From positions 11,168,001 to 11,232,000 of the forward strand of contig CM049418.1 in NCBI GenBank assembly GCA_026929865.2: a stretch of 64,000 bases of DNA, in the 5' to 3' direction. Position numbers and translations under genes: made by a program. The stretch's first letter is position 1, and each line of letters begins with the position of its first letter. The notes beneath the pieces are model-generated. The model was not told the DNA's origin. It searched no databases and worked only from the letters and a program-made list of their open reading frames with translations. The DNA comes from Hyperoplus lanceolatus (lineage: Eukaryota; Chordata; Actinopteri; Uranoscopiformes; Ammodytidae). This document shows, one piece after another, positions 63,225-64,000 of the stretch.

Positions 63225-63708
63225 GTAACTGCCCTGCTCTGGGTGGGTGCATTTCCACAGTGCATGTGTTTCTTGTCGTCGAAAAGGTCTATGCATCACT
63301 GTGTGAACATAAGGGCAACACAATGTATGTGTGTTTGTGAGTGAAACAAATGTGTGAAGTTCAAACAGTTATTTTTTACTGGGACTTTTTTTGCTTTCCA
63401 GTATGGAAAAGCACTATTCCTCATGTTTCTCTGTGTAGTAAACAGAGTCCTCTGGTGGTGAAGGCAGCTCAGCATTCACATACAGCAAAATCAAAAGGGC
63501 AGCTTAAAATCATAAAGGTTAACCAAAGTATAAAAAGCAGCCCTACCTTCACTAAATTTCAAAAAAACTGTAAGATCTTGATCTATGATTGCCAGTGTTT
63601 TTTTTGGAATATGTTTGACGTTTCACAATGACAAAATATGCAGTTTTCACATACACATGTCCATTGTTTTACAAAAACAAGATATTTTTATTCTGTGTGT
63701 CCCGACAG
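63225..63708 (+). other. tns1: tns1 intron 15 (484 bp)
   Basis: No repeat or exon was recognised. Confidence 0.9.
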
Positions 63709-63774
63709 ATGACAGGTTCCCCGAGTACGGGAAGGTGGAGTTTGTTTTCTCATATGCACCAGAGAAAATCAGAG
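63709..63774 (+). CDS. tns1: tns1 exon 16: C2 domain
   Basis: The 66-bp exon, phase 1 to 1, encodes [20 protein letters not shown] followed by IR. It is the last strand of the C2 domain. The acceptor is gtcccgacag and the donor gtaatc. Confidence 0.97.
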
Positions 63775-63961
63775 GTAATCCATTACTCTGTCTGACAATG
63801 AAATATGGATGTACTGTATATTATCTGTCAGAAATACATTCTATTGTTGGAATGTGTTCCACCATTATGGATATATTCGCTTGGAGTGACACTGTTTGAC
63901 GTGGCGGCTAAGTGTGCACAGTGTGAGGACTCCATTACCCACAGTGCCTTGTGTCTCTCAG

Positions 63962-64000
63962 GCCTAGGCCACCTGGAGAACGGGCCCAGCGTGTCCGTGG
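63962..64000 (+). CDS. tns1: tns1 exon 17, partial, cut by window end
   Basis: After acceptor gtctctcag the frame gives GLGHLENGPSVSV and continues past the window. The HLENGPSVSV string is a conserved stretch just after the C2 domain of tensin 1. Exon numbering counts the candidate micro-exon at 51889. Confidence 0.95.

Overview
This window reads as nuclear genomic DNA from a teleost fish. The evidence is large GT-AG introns, very dense TG/CA microsatellites (several longer than 100 bp), many short inverted-repeat transposons (MITEs) of types common in fish, a tRNA-derived SINE, and one spliced gene whose protein closely resembles vertebrate tensin-1. There are no bacterial-style ORFs. Almost every long open frame is a microsatellite translation or intron noise.

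The only gene I can support is the 5' half of tns1 (tensin 1) on the + strand, from a first coding exon at 4477 to the window end, where it runs off inside an exon. I resolved 16 exons in phase. They encode, in order: a short hydrophobic, Cys-containing N-terminal exon; a C1 zinc domain split over three exons (24747-24861, 28083-28120, 45714-45752); a linker (48309-48350, 54502-54551); the PTEN-like tyrosine-phosphatase domain (55847-62567); and a C2 domain (62671 to the end). The phosphatase P-loop has Asn where active enzymes have Cys, as is known for tensin-1. All junctions keep frame, giving about 453 codons for the long isoform in this window.

Several places suggest more transcript starts. 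One is a good alternative first coding exon at 52435-52518 that would bypass the C1 domain. Another is a candidate exon at 13189-13270 with strong splice signals. A possible cassette micro-exon lies at 51889-51921. A possible alternative promoter has a CArG-like box and a TATA box at 36149-36214, with a splice donor at 36559.

Layout: 1-4476 is upstream DNA with a decayed pogo/Tigger-like transposon (772-2048) and the presumed promoter and 5' UTR. 4573-24746 is intron 1, with a TTAA-flanked piggyBac-like MITE, simple repeats and other MITEs. 24747-28120 holds the first two C1 exons. 28121-45713 is a 17.6-kb intron. 45714-54551 holds the last C1 exon, the linker, a SINE, a Tc1-like transposase remnant and the alternative first exon. 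55847-64000 is a compact cluster of phosphatase and C2 exons with MITEs in the larger introns.

The most interesting signals are regulatory: a ~99-bp TG tract ending 8 bp before a frame-critical 50-bp exon, a CT microsatellite acting as a polypyrimidine tract, and the isoform-specific N-termini. Repeat families recur in recognisable copies: five of family 1, five of family 2 (one with another element nested in it), and two of family 3.
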